64,000 nt of DNA from an uncultured SAR116 cluster alpha proteobacterium (GCA_902619615.1 CACNFD010000002.1:62001-126000), one strand, 5' to 3'. Counted from the stretch's first letter, positions 1 to 8,619 are shown. The notes: generated by a model from the sequence alone, not told the origin. Translations and numbers: made by a program.

Positions 1-434
1 ATAGCAAACGAAATAATTTTATCATTTGCCTCATCATGATAGTTTGCACCATGAACCATTAGGGCTCTGGTTGGCCCAGAACTTCGGTGACCTTCTGGAG
101 CATACCTAGTAGCCCCTACGAAATTAATTGCATCTTCGGGAGTGTTTATCATTGGACATATAATACCTAAGGCACCTGCATCTAATGACTTCATTATAAT
201 ACCCGGCTCGTTCCATGGGACCCTTACCATAGGAGTTTTACCTGAGCCTGAAATTACTTGTAACATGTTTAACATAGCTTGATAATCAACAAGCCCGTGT
301 TGCATATCAATTGTAATAGAATCAAAATCATTCAAAGACATCATTTCTGCAGTTACAGTGCTCGGTATTGAACACCAAGCATTGATGGCACCTTTTTTTT
401 TAGCCCAACAATCTCTTAAAGTTTGTTGTTTCAT
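1..434 (-). CDS. HpcH/HpaI-family aldolase (partial, 3' end outside window)
   Basis: This is the N-terminal 144 or so residues of a class II pyruvate aldolase of the HpcH/HpaI family, which cleaves or forms 2-keto-3-deoxy sugar acids in a divalent-metal-dependent reaction. Visible family features are the metal-site region DMQHGLVDY, the segment RVPWNEPGIIMKSLDAGA and the loop CPMINTPEDA followed by RYAPEGHRS. The start follows a good ribosome site (AGGAG seven bases ahead). It lies 9 bases after the stop of the upstream hydroxyacid dehydrogenase gene, so the two form an operon. The C-terminus lies beyond position 1. A second, clearly related aldolase sits at 44069-44815. The exact substrate cannot be told. 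Confidence 0.85.
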   Translation of the reverse strand, partial: MKQQTLRDCWAKKKGAINAWCSIPSTVTAEMMSLNDFDSITIDMQHGLVDYQAMLNMLQVISGSGKTPMVRVPWNEPGIIMKSLDAGALGIICPMINTPEDAINFVGATRYAPEGHRSSGPTRALMVHGANYHDEANDKIISFA

Positions 435-443
435 TTTTTTCTC

Positions 444-1427
444 CTATAAAACATTTTTATTTATAATAACTTCAGGATCTACTTTGTCATCAAATACATC
501 AAGTACATTTTGAACAGCTTGTTTAGACATCCTTATTGTTGCCTCTTGAGTAACCCCTGCAATATGAGGAGAAAGTAGAATATTATCTAGACTAAATAAC
601 GGATTTGAAGACGTGGATGGCTCATCATCGTAAACATCTAATCCAGCAGCTCTAATTTTATTAGATTTTAGAGCATCTAATAATGCGACTTCATTAATAA
701 TTCCTCCTCTTGCACAATTAATCAAAAAAGCACTTTCTTTCATAATTTTAAACTCATTTTCGGAAAACATATTAGTAGTTTCTTCATTTTTAGGACAATG
801 TAATGAAACAGCATCCATTTCATGTAAAACATCTAGATAGTTAATTACATAATTAGCGCCTGATTTTTTTATTTTTGATGCATCAACATAAGGATCATAT
901 ACAAAAACTTTCATATCAAATGCAAGAGCCCTTTTAACTAATCTAGAGCCTATTCTACCAAAACCAATTACTAATAAATTCTTTTCTGCAACATCCCACG
1001 CACGTATATCCCAACGAGTAGCCCAATCAGCTTTCCGAGCAAATTGATCATAGTAAAAAACATTTTTTGATAATGCCAACAACATAAACATTGCATGTTC
1101 GGCAACTGAGATCATATTTGAATGAGCAGCAATAGCTAGGGGGATGCCACAATCATCTAAAGCATCAACATCAATAGAATCATAACCAACACCGTGTCTT
1201 GAAATCACTTGAAGGTTTTTTGAATGTTCAATTATTTTTCTTGATATATTGGCAGTTCTTACTGTGATACCGTGAACTTCTTTTGCAGCTTCCAAAATTT
1301 CATCTTCATTTGCTGACATAATTGTAATGGGTTCAATATCATTTCTTTGTAATAACAACTTTTGACCTTCTTCATGAAGACCTTGAACCATTAAAACTTT
1401 CTTTTTATTATTTAAATTTATATTCAT
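444..1427 (-). CDS. D-2-hydroxyacid dehydrogenase (phosphoglycerate dehydrogenase-like)
   Basis: A 327-residue NAD(P)-dependent D-isomer 2-hydroxyacid dehydrogenase. It shows the Rossmann motif GFGRIGSRLV, the substrate-binding arginine in NCARGGIINE and the catalytic histidine in LSPHIAG. It lacks the C-terminal ACT domain of long SerA proteins. I chose the ATG at 1427 because a GGGGGA ribosome site precedes it; an upstream in-frame ATG at 1478 would add 17 hydrophobic residues with no such site. It is followed after 9 bases by an HpcH/HpaI aldolase gene. The pair suggests sugar-acid or 2-keto-acid metabolism rather than serine synthesis. The substrate is inferred only from context. Confidence 0.85.
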   Translation of the reverse strand: MNINLNNKKKVLMVQGLHEEGQKLLLQRNDIEPITIMSANEDEILEAAKEVHGITVRTANISRKIIEHSKNLQVISRHGVGYDSIDVDALDDCGIPLAIAAHSNMISVAEHAMFMLLALSKNVFYYDQFARKADWATRWDIRAWDVAEKNLLVIGFGRIGSRLVKRALAFDMKVFVYDPYVDASKIKKSGANYVINYLDVLHEMDAVSLHCPKNEETTNMFSENEFKIMKESAFLINCARGGIINEVALLDALKSNKIRAAGLDVYDDEPSTSSNPLFSLDNILLSPHIAGVTQEATIRMSKQAVQNVLDVFDDKVDPEVIINKNVL

Positions 1428-1601
1428 AATAATTTCCCCCCAACCATTTACTAAACAAATAAAAATTATTGCAAGCAAGAATATATTTTTCTTATTATTT
1501 TAGCTAAAATGGTAGTCTATAGAAATAAAATTTGTAAGCAAAATTTATTGAAAATATAACAGATTTATTTAATAATGTTGGTTTAAAATTTGCATATTTG
1601 A

Positions 1602-3035
1602 ATGAGTATGAAAAAAAATTTCTTTCGAAAAGTTGGTTTTGGTATTGGTCCAAATGAAACAGTGCCAGATGATCCTCTATATTGGGCACAAAATCAAGTT
1701 GATAAAATACCACCCTTAATATGGGGTGATACTATACGTAGTGGTCAAGAGATGCTTAATTATTACGCAGAGTGGGTATATAAAGATAGAGAAATTTTGA
1801 GGAAAAAGTATAAAAACAATCGTCAAGCTTATAGAGAAGCAAAAAATAAACTGCGTAATAAGGTTGGAAAACGTTATTTTGAAAATCTTGAAATATGTAT
1901 TAGACAAAATACTGCATTAAAAAGTGAATTTCCAGTATTTGAGAGATTATGGTTTTTCTGGTGCAATCATTTTGCAATTATAGATAAAGATGCAATGCCA
2001 CAATTTACAACTGGTCCTTATCATCGAGAAACAATTCGAGCAAACATGTGTGGTTCATTTGAAACACTTTTAAAAGAAGCAACTGTAGGTTGGTCTATGA
2101 TTCATAATCTTGACAATTCAGAGTCTATAGGACCACATTCTGAGTGGGGAAAAAATCGAAGAAAAAGAGGAAAACTCGCTACAGTAAATGAAAATCATGC
2201 TCGTGAATTGCTTGAGTTACACACAATATCTACTGCAGCAGGATATACTCAAGAAGATGTAGTTCAACTATCCTATATAATGGCAGGATGGGAACATAGA
2301 TACTCAAAAAAGAGAAAAGAATGTAACCCTGTAAAATTCAATCAAAAAAAACATGAACCAGGCAATCATAAAGTATTAGGTAAAACTTATAAACAACGTG
2401 GCCTCTCTCCCAAAAATAAATTGCTTGACGTCTTGAAAGATCTTGCAGCACATCCTCAAACAAGGCGTTTTGTTGCTTTCAAATTGTGTCGTCATTTTAT
2501 TACTGATAATCCTACAGAGGATATGATAGCGCCGATTGTTGACGCATGGGAAAAGTCTAATGGAAATCTACCAATCATTCATAAGGCTTTGTTAAAAGTT
2601 GCATTTGATCACAGTGATAAAGAAGAAAAATTTCAAAATCCAGAAATATGGATGTTGCAAATGGTTAATATGGTAGGTGGAAGTTGGCCACTTCAGGCAG
2701 ATGAAATGAAATATAACTTTAAAATCAAACCTAATAATCATCAAAGAAAGCCACGTTTTTTTATGAAAGAAATAGGATACGAACCTTATAGACCTATTCA
2801 ACCAAATGGTTTTTCTGATCTTGAATCTGATTGGGTGTCACCTGAGTTGCTTATTCGTAGAATGTCTGCTCCAAAAGAAATAGCAAAACGAAAGATTATT
2901 CTTAAAAACTTTGAAAAAATGATAGATAAAAATTTTGATAATACAGAAGAAATGAAAAAACTTATTGATGGAGTGAAATCAGATTCTACAAAGATGCAAT
3001 TAATTTTTCCTAGCTATAGGATGTTAAAAACATGA
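1602..3035 (+). CDS. DUF1800 family protein
   Basis: A 477-residue member of the DUF1800 family (COG5267), whose biochemical role is unknown. The family signature is seen at NENHARELLELHTI (roughly residues 201-214) and at KLCRHFITDNP (roughly 290-300). No signal peptide or membrane segment is evident at the N-terminus, although many family members are exported. Its stop overlaps the start of the DUF1501 gene by four bases (ATGA), so the two are translationally coupled; DUF1800-DUF1501 pairs are a known recurring arrangement. A second ATG two codons downstream (1608) could be the true start, since neither has a clear ribosome site. Confidence 0.85.
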   Translation: MSMKKNFFRKVGFGIGPNETVPDDPLYWAQNQVDKIPPLIWGDTIRSGQEMLNYYAEWVYKDREILRKKYKNNRQAYREAKNKLRNKVGKRYFENLEICIRQNTALKSEFPVFERLWFFWCNHFAIIDKDAMPQFTTGPYHRETIRANMCGSFETLLKEATVGWSMIHNLDNSESIGPHSEWGKNRRKRGKLATVNENHARELLELHTISTAAGYTQEDVVQLSYIMAGWEHRYSKKRKECNPVKFNQKKHEPGNHKVLGKTYKQRGLSPKNKLLDVLKDLAAHPQTRRFVAFKLCRHFITDNPTEDMIAPIVDAWEKSNGNLPIIHKALLKVAFDHSDKEEKFQNPEIWMLQMVNMVGGSWPLQADEMKYNFKIKPNNHQRKPRFFMKEIGYEPYRPIQPNGFSDLESDWVSPELLIRRMSAPKEIAKRKIILKNFEKMIDKNFDNTEEMKKLIDGVKSDSTKMQLIFPSYRMLKT

Positions 3036-4168
3036 TTTCTAGACGTACTTTTCTAACTAGTTCAATGACAGTAACCCTTCTAGGTTCACCTATATTTTCA
3101 GCATTAGCTGAAAAAAGAAATAAACGTAATCTTGTAGTAATTTCATTAAGAGGTGGCATGGATGGTCTTTCAGCTGTTCCACCAATTGATCCTAAACTTG
3201 AAAAATTTCGTCCCGATATTCTTGTTAAAAAAACCCTTCCACTTACTTCTGATTTTTCATTACATCCATCGTTAAAAAATTTTCATGTTGCTTGGAAACA
3301 AGATAACGCAGCAATTGTTCATTCCACTAATATACCTTATACAAATCGTTCACATTTTGAAGGACAGGATCTAATGGAAAGTGGTGGTCTCAAACCTTTT
3401 GCAGAATATACAGGTTGGCTTGGCCGCGGGATGGAAACTGCTGGCCTAGAAGGATTAGCAATAGCATTACCAATGCCATTAATTCTTAGAAGTAAAGCAA
3501 ATCTAGATAATTATTTTCCAACCAAACTATCCACACCTTCGCCTGAAATTATGAAACGAGTTGCTAAAACTTATCCTGTAAATAGCAACCTAAAATCTAC
3601 AATTGAGCGTGTAATCATGCGTCCATACTCTATGCTTTCTGGAAGTGGCTCAAGAAAAGCTTATAGACTTGCTGGAGCTGCTGCACAGGCTTTAGCAAGA
3701 GCAGATGGGCCAAGAGTTGCAGTCTTTGATATGAATGGCTTTGATACTCATGCTGCCCAAGGTGGTTCTAACGGCGAGCATGCTGACAAACTTTACAACT
3801 TAGACAAAATTTTTGGAACTCTGCGTAAAAATCTAGGTTCGTCATTTGATAATACATTAATAGTAACCTTAACTGAGTTTGGAAGAAAAGTGGAACAAAA
3901 CGGTGGTAATGGAACTGAACATGGCTATGGTACTGCAGTATTGATGATGGGTGGACTAATTAAAAAAGCGCAAGTATATTCTGATTGGGCAGGCCTTAAA
4001 CGAAAAGATATGTTCGAAGGTCAAGATCTTAATTCAACGATTGATGCTCGTTCAATATATTGTTCGGCAATGGCAATGGCATTTGAAACAGATTTTGAAA
4101 AACTCCAGCGTCAAGTCTTCTGGAATAATAAATTACTTAATCTTCAAGATAAGTTGTTTCGTTTATAA
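3032..4168 (+). CDS. DUF1501 family protein with Tat signal
   Basis: A 378-residue DUF1501 protein (COG4102), a family with an alkaline phosphatase/sulfatase-like fold. The N-terminus carries a twin-arginine signal (SRRTFLTSS followed by a hydrophobic stretch ending near ALA at about residue 26), which predicts folded export to the periplasm. Conserved family segments are VVISLRGGMDGLSAVPP, the FDTHAAQG region and LTEFGRKVEQNGGNGTEHG. It starts inside the stop of the DUF1800 gene and is followed 8 bases later by the TPR-sulfotransferase gene. Function is unknown; metal-dependent hydrolysis is a fold-based guess. Confidence 0.87.
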   Translation: MISRRTFLTSSMTVTLLGSPIFSALAEKRNKRNLVVISLRGGMDGLSAVPPIDPKLEKFRPDILVKKTLPLTSDFSLHPSLKNFHVAWKQDNAAIVHSTNIPYTNRSHFEGQDLMESGGLKPFAEYTGWLGRGMETAGLEGLAIALPMPLILRSKANLDNYFPTKLSTPSPEIMKRVAKTYPVNSNLKSTIERVIMRPYSMLSGSGSRKAYRLAGAAAQALARADGPRVAVFDMNGFDTHAAQGGSNGEHADKLYNLDKIFGTLRKNLGSSFDNTLIVTLTEFGRKVEQNGGNGTEHGYGTAVLMMGGLIKKAQVYSDWAGLKRKDMFEGQDLNSTIDARSIYCSAMAMAFETDFEKLQRQVFWNNKLLNLQDKLFRL

Positions 4169-4176
4169 AAAAATTC

Positions 4177-6120
4177 ATGAATACAAATGATCCTTCAGAT
4201 AAAATAATTAAAAGATTTATTCAACTTTATAACGAAGGTAAATTTAAAATATTACTTGAAGAAACCAAAAACCTTATCAAACAACACCCTAGATCTTTTA
4301 TCCTTTCAAATATAATTGGTGCTTCTTATCAAGGTCTGGGTAAAAGTGCTCAAGCTTTAAAAGCCTTTAAAAAAGTGACAGAGTTGAGGCCAGAATATCC
4401 TGATGGTCATAATAATATGGGAGCAGTTCTACTAGAACTAGGCAATCTTGAACAAGCACTATTATCATTCAAAATAGCTCTTTCATTTAATCCTAATTAT
4501 GCTGAAGTTTATAATAATATTGGGAGAGTTTACCAAAAACAAAATAAACATGAAGATGCAATTTTATCTTATAAAAAGGCATTATCTATCAATCCTAATT
4601 ATGCTGAGGTATATAATAACCTAGCATTTATCTTTCAAAAACAACAAAAGAATAAAGAAGCATTGGAAGCTTTAAGAAAAGCTATCTTAATAAATCCCCA
4701 TTATTTTGAGGCATATAACAATATGGGAGGTATTTTTATTGAATTAGATGATTACCAAAGCGCCTTAAACGCATTAAAAAAAGCTTTATCTATTAAACCA
4801 AATTATGCTGAAGCTTTAAATAATCTTGCCTTTATTTTATTTACTCAAGGTAAATATAAAGAAGCTTTAAATATTTTATTAAATTTACTGATTATTAAAC
4901 CCAATTATGCTGAAGCCTATAACAATCTTGGAAACGTGTTTCAGCAACAAGGTAAACTTGACAAAGCTTTAGCAGCATTCAATAAAGTAATTTTTCTCAA
5001 CCCTAAGAATTATGAAGGTCATAATAACATTGGAAATGTTTTTAAAGCTCAAGGTAAAATTGATCAATCGAAGAAAGCATATAAAAAAGCATTGTCATTA
5101 AAGAAAAACTATGCTGTTGCTCATAGAAATCTAAGTTCCGTTACCAATTATAAGATTGATAATCCTCAAATTTACTTAATCGAAAAATTAATGAATTGTT
5201 CTTCTTTAAATGACCAAGATAAATGCAATTTCTTCTATACATACGCAAAAATGAAAGAAGATTTAGGAGATTACGATTTTGCGTTTAAATATTATGTAAA
5301 AGCAGGTGATATTAGGAAGAAGACTCTAAAATATAATATAAAACAAGATGAAGAATTATTCCTAAAAATAAAAAACACAGCCCCAAAAATTAAAAGTTTT
5401 TCACTTAATAAAACTTTTAAGTCATCAGAACATATTCCTATTTTTATTCTAGGAATGCCCAGATCTGGAACAACATTGGTTGAACAAATTATATCTTCTC
5501 ACTCCAATGTTACAGGTGCTGGTGAACTAATTTTTATGAATAATCATGGTTCTAAAATTAATATTGATGAACAAAGTATAAATTTAAAAAATATATTAAA
5601 TGTTCGGGATAATTATTTTCTGGATTTAAAAGAAGTCTCTGGAAACAAACCATACGTAACAGATAAAATGCCTCATAACTTTTTATATATTGGACTGATT
5701 TTAAAAGCTATTCCAGAGGCAAAAATCATTCACGTAGAACGTGAACCAGCTGCTACATGTTGGTCTAACTTTAAACATTTTTTCCGTGCAAAAGAAATTG
5801 GTTACTGTTATGACATCTCAGACACAGTTGGTTATTATAAATTATATAAGAATTTAATGAACTTCTGGAATAAATATTTTTATGATAAAATTTATCATCT
5901 GAATTACGAAAAATTAACAAATAACCAAGAATTTGAAACTAGAAATCTTATAAACTATCTTGGGTTAAGATGGGAAGATGATTGCTTGTTTCCTCATCTA
6001 AATAAAAGATCGGTATTAACTGCCTCTAATCAACAAATTAGAAAAAAAGTTTATAAAGGAAGCTCAAATGCATGGCTTAAATTTGAGCCTTATCTTAATA
6101 GAATCTTTAGGGAACTTTAA
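4177..6120 (+). CDS. TPR-repeat sulfotransferase
   Basis: A 647-residue two-part protein. Residues of about 10-320 are tandem 34-residue tetratricopeptide repeats with the recurring core NPNYAEVYNNLG. The C-terminal part is a PAPS-dependent sulfotransferase domain, with the 5'-phosphosulfate-binding loop GMPRSGTTLVEQIISSH at about residue 425 and the 3'-phosphate region VEREPAATCWSNF at about 520. Such proteins transfer sulfate to sugars or proteins; the acceptor here is unknown. It follows the DUF1501 gene by 8 bases and is probably cotranscribed. The repeats are similar at DNA level too, so repeat number may vary between strains. Confidence 0.85.
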   Translation: MNTNDPSDKIIKRFIQLYNEGKFKILLEETKNLIKQHPRSFILSNIIGASYQGLGKSAQALKAFKKVTELRPEYPDGHNNMGAVLLELGNLEQALLSFKIALSFNPNYAEVYNNIGRVYQKQNKHEDAILSYKKALSINPNYAEVYNNLAFIFQKQQKNKEALEALRKAILINPHYFEAYNNMGGIFIELDDYQSALNALKKALSIKPNYAEALNNLAFILFTQGKYKEALNILLNLLIIKPNYAEAYNNLGNVFQQQGKLDKALAAFNKVIFLNPKNYEGHNNIGNVFKAQGKIDQSKKAYKKALSLKKNYAVAHRNLSSVTNYKIDNPQIYLIEKLMNCSSLNDQDKCNFFYTYAKMKEDLGDYDFAFKYYVKAGDIRKKTLKYNIKQDEELFLKIKNTAPKIKSFSLNKTFKSSEHIPIFILGMPRSGTTLVEQIISSHSNVTGAGELIFMNNHGSKINIDEQSINLKNILNVRDNYFLDLKEVSGNKPYVTDKMPHNFLYIGLILKAIPEAKIIHVEREPAATCWSNFKHFFRAKEIGYCYDISDTVGYYKLYKNLMNFWNKYFYDKIYHLNYEKLTNNQEFETRNLINYLGLRWEDDCLFPHLNKRSVLTASNQQIRKKVYKGSSNAWLKFEPYLNRIFREL

Positions 6121-6289
6121 AATTTTCATTTAAATATTAATAAAATTATTAAATAGATATCAAAAAAGGTAATGATTTTTTTTAAAACCTAATTACACCT
6201 ATATATCTAACATATCTTCTTCTGGACAGATTACATCTCATATGAATATTAGGTAAAGGGGTTGTCTCGCCCTTGAACTGAGCCTATGG

Positions 6290-6305
6290 AACACTGACCA
6301 GTGTT
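6290..6305. promoter_or_regulatory. Perfect palindrome upstream of RraA-like gene (candidate operator)
   Basis: AACACTG-AC-CAGTGTT forms 7-base arms with a 2-base centre, 98 bases upstream of the RraA-like start. The surrounding 283-base gap (6121-6403) holds no other gene that I can see. The size and symmetry fit a dimeric repressor site, for example of the GntR or LacI type; the regulator is not identified. Confidence 0.4.
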
Positions 6306-6403
6306 AAATGATATTTTGATGAAGTTGATCAAATATATTTTTATTTGTAACTTGAGAAATTATATTTAGGGTTATTTATAAAGTAATTTAAGGAGGTAAT
6401 TTT

Positions 6404-7072
6404 ATGAAAAATTATGATGATGAAAGATCCGAAAAACTTCTGAAATTATATTCTGGAGCAATTACTGACATAATGGATTCTATAAGTCCAGATTATAGAA
6501 ATCAAACTCTTCCAAGTGATCTACGTCCATTAACTCCAAGTATGAAAGTAGCAGGACCTGTATACACAGTAAGGGGCAATAAAAGATTTTATGATGATGG
6601 TCAGGACCCAAGATATAAACAAATGGATATGTTGGATGGAATTTTTCCTGGTAGTATTATCGTAATGGATTCAGGTGATGAAAAATCTGCTGCACATTGG
6701 GGTGAACTAATGAGCAAAACTTCAATGGAAAAAGGTGCAAAAGGTGCTATAATTCACGGCGGTATAAGAGATACTGAGGAAATTATAAAACATGAATTTC
6801 CAGTCTTTGCATGTTATCACTCTCCTTTAACTGCAGTTTATCGATATAATATTATAGATTATAATAATCCTATAACGATTGGTGAAGTTAAAATTAATCC
6901 TGGAGATTATGTTTTTGGAGATATAGATGGTGTTGTTTGTATTCCAAAAGAAATCATTGGTGATGTAATTAATCAAGCTGAAGAAGTAAAAGAAAAAGAA
7001 GATATTGTAAGAGGTGAGCTTTCTGCGGGGAAAAATATCCGAGACTTATTTGAAAAATATAAGGTATTCTAG
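6404..7072 (+). CDS. RraA-like protein / putative 4-hydroxy-4-methyl-2-oxoglutarate aldolase
   Basis: A 222-residue protein of the RraA/HMG-aldolase family. The family core GAIIHGGIRDTEEI contains the glycine-rich turn and the R-D pair used in metal and keto-acid binding in the aldolase members, and GDIDGVVCIPKEI is the conserved C-terminal strand. True RraA (the RNase E inhibitor) is shorter, and relatives in sugar-acid clusters act as aldolases or decarboxylases, so a metabolic role is more likely. A strong ribosome site (AAGGAGG) precedes the ATG, and a palindrome lies upstream. It is apparently a single-gene transcript. Confidence 0.75.
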   Translation: MKNYDDERSEKLLKLYSGAITDIMDSISPDYRNQTLPSDLRPLTPSMKVAGPVYTVRGNKRFYDDGQDPRYKQMDMLDGIFPGSIIVMDSGDEKSAAHWGELMSKTSMEKGAKGAIIHGGIRDTEEIIKHEFPVFACYHSPLTAVYRYNIIDYNNPITIGEVKINPGDYVFGDIDGVVCIPKEIIGDVINQAEEVKEKEDIVRGELSAGKNIRDLFEKYKVF

Positions 7073-7083
7073 TTTAAAAAAGA

Positions 7084-7272
7084 TTAGTTAATGTCTTTAT
7101 ACAATTTGTTAATCATAGATCTAAATTCATCATTTACAGTAAAATAATGACCGTTTTCCTCATGAAGAGAAGTCCCAGAGGCATGATAGTCTAATATATG
7201 CTGATAAAGTGATTTTAGATCTTTGATAACATAATCATCATTATTATTATCTTTAATTGATACAGTATTCAT
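7084..7272 (-). CDS. Small hypothetical protein
   Basis: A 62-residue acidic, soluble reading frame with no family I recognise, no membrane segment and no cysteines. It converges with the RraA-like gene, ending 12 bases after it, and shares its strand with the genes at 7316-12606. The ribosome site is weak. Its composition (charged, with a DYHASGTSLHEENG stretch) looks like a real protein rather than noise, but support is limited. Confidence 0.4.
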   Translation of the reverse strand: MNTVSIKDNNNDDYVIKDLKSLYQHILDYHASGTSLHEENGHYFTVNDEFRSMINKLYKDIN

Positions 7273-7315
7273 TGGAATTAATCTTTCTTAGACATACTCA
7301 AAGTAAGATTGAAAA

Positions 7316-7426
7316 TTATTTTTTTTCTTCACCACTTCCCATTCCAAACATATCTTCTATAAAATTATCCCACTTTGTTGATATTAGAATGTAAAATTTA
7401 TATAAAAACAAATTAGAAATTTTCAT
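7316..7426 (-). CDS. Small protein (36 aa), uncharacterised
   Basis: A short frame starting at the ATG at 7426, preceded by an AAGGA ribosome site 9 bases ahead, and ending in TAA at 7316. The product has a hydrophobic first half (about residues 4-16) and a charged tail ending DMFGMGSGEEKK. It lies between the Nmad3-like gene (34 bases away) and another small gene on the same strand. I do not recognise it. The ribosome site and spacing support it; no homology is claimed. Confidence 0.35.
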   Translation of the reverse strand: MKISNLFLYKFYILISTKWDNFIEDMFGMGSGEEKK

Positions 7427-7460
7427 TAAATTATTCCTTTGTAACTTTATTAAAATTTAA

Positions 7461-8372
7461 CTAATGAAATGTGTCTTTTATCCATTGCTCTTTATTTAAA
7501 TACGCTCTTCTTAAAGCCTCTTGATTTATCTGCTCTGCAAGTTTTTTAGCTTCTTTAACTTCCTCAATTGTTTTAGCATCTTTAAAAATATTTTTTAACC
7601 ATTTCTTACAATCTTCTATTTTTTTTGGTTCAGCAATAAATTCCTGTCCTCTCCCAACGACATTAACACTATCATTTTCCCATCTTTTTTTATCTTTATG
7701 ATAGGTCATACCGCATCCACCATGAACAGGATTTAACCATTTAGGACACTTCCAAATAGATTTTTTAATTGATGGATTAATACTTAAATTTGTTTTATTC
7801 GATGCATTAAATTTACCAAAACCATAATAGTCATCTATACTAAAAATACTTAACTTTTTACTTGCCAAATAAAGAGTATTATTTACTTTCCAATGCCCGA
7901 TAGTGTGAGGATGAGACATGGAATTTGGTTTTGTTTTTAAATACCAACTTGGATCTTTTCCAAGACGAATAATCTTACCAATTTGAAGCCATCCAAAAAA
8001 TCTATAATGTCCAGGATCCTCTTTTGAGAAAACTATCTTTTTGTCAATTGTAACTGTCTCTCTAAACCACCCCCAAAATAAAAAAAGATCACCAATATTT
8101 ACGTCATTATTTTCTAAATGTGTTTGGGCTGCTCCAACCTGTCCAAACTCTCCGTAATTTAAGTTTGGATCAAAATGACACGTATCTGTTGGGCTAATTT
8201 TTCCATTTGACAACTCTTTTATATCTTTACCCAATCCAAGATGATTGTAGGTTGTAAGAGTGTTCTTATTGGAAGGTATAGGAAAGCTAATGAGGTTTCC
8301 TCCTCTTTTCATACTTGGAATTCCACCAGTACTACTGTCAAAACCTTTTCTGCTAAATATAATCTTTGTCAT
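7461..8372 (-). CDS. Nmad3-like protein (putative nucleotide-modification-associated domain)
   Basis: A protein of about 303 residues whose N-terminus (IIFSRKGFDSSTGGIPS), followed by FPIPSNKN, CHFDPNL, GAAQTHLENN and GDLFLFWGWFRE, matches what I remember of nucleotide modification associated domain 3, a family predicted from gene context to act in modified-base DNA metabolism. No biochemistry is established. I start it at the ATG at 8372; an in-frame ATG at 8438 would prepend 22 residues that look unlike the family. It lies beside an integrase remnant, hinting at a mobile origin. The family call is from memory of conserved motifs. Confidence 0.6.
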   Translation of the reverse strand: MTKIIFSRKGFDSSTGGIPSMKRGGNLISFPIPSNKNTLTTYNHLGLGKDIKELSNGKISPTDTCHFDPNLNYGEFGQVGAAQTHLENNDVNIGDLFLFWGWFRETVTIDKKIVFSKEDPGHYRFFGWLQIGKIIRLGKDPSWYLKTKPNSMSHPHTIGHWKVNNTLYLASKKLSIFSIDDYYGFGKFNASNKTNLSINPSIKKSIWKCPKWLNPVHGGCGMTYHKDKKRWENDSVNVVGRGQEFIAEPKKIEDCKKWLKNIFKDAKTIEEVKEAKKLAEQINQEALRRAYLNKEQWIKDTFH

Positions 8373-8431
8373 AAGTTTAATATAACAATAACTTTTTAAA
8401 TAATGTGTTTTTTTATCTTTAGGATAAAATA

Positions 8432-8584
8432 ATGACACTGATTAAAAGATTATTAATTTATGATAAAATAAGATCTATGTTCAGTGACATTCAAAAGATA
8501 ACAAAAAGCAACCTTTTAAAAGGCATACCATGGTATTTTGGGGTTAACTGGCCAGGTAAAAGGTGTGAAGCTAAAACAATATGA
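8432..8584 (+). CDS. Small ORF (50 aa) ahead of integrase remnant
   Basis: A short plus-strand frame with an AGGA ribosome site 7 bases before its ATG, starting inside the extended 5' end of the divergent Nmad3-like gene. The product is basic, with the distinctive segment GIPWYFGVNWPGKRCEA. Its last codons contain the AGGTGTGA half-site of the repeat at 8561-8606. No family is recognised. It could be a mobile-element gene, or the surviving end of one. Confidence 0.3.
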   Translation: MTLIKRLLIYDKIRSMFSDIQKITKSNLLKGIPWYFGVNWPGKRCEAKTI

Positions 8585-8606
8585 ATATGGTCACACCTCT
8601 GTCACA
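8561..8606. repeat. Inverted AGGTGTGA / TCACACCT pair, copy 1 of shared 17-bp motif
   Basis: AGGTGTGA at 8561-8568 and TCACACCT at 8591-8598 form an inverted repeat. GTCACACCTCTGTCACA (8590-8606) recurs identically at 12797-12813. It sits just before the integrase remnant. This looks like arm-type recombinase binding sites of a lost element; that is an inference. Confidence 0.5.
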
Positions 8607-8619
8607 TGGAGGATGTAAA

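Noticed and set aside
8440-8560. Duplicated 3' end of tRNA-Phe as the far attachment site
   Set aside because: No stretch matching the tRNA 3' end was found here, so exact element ends are not claimed.
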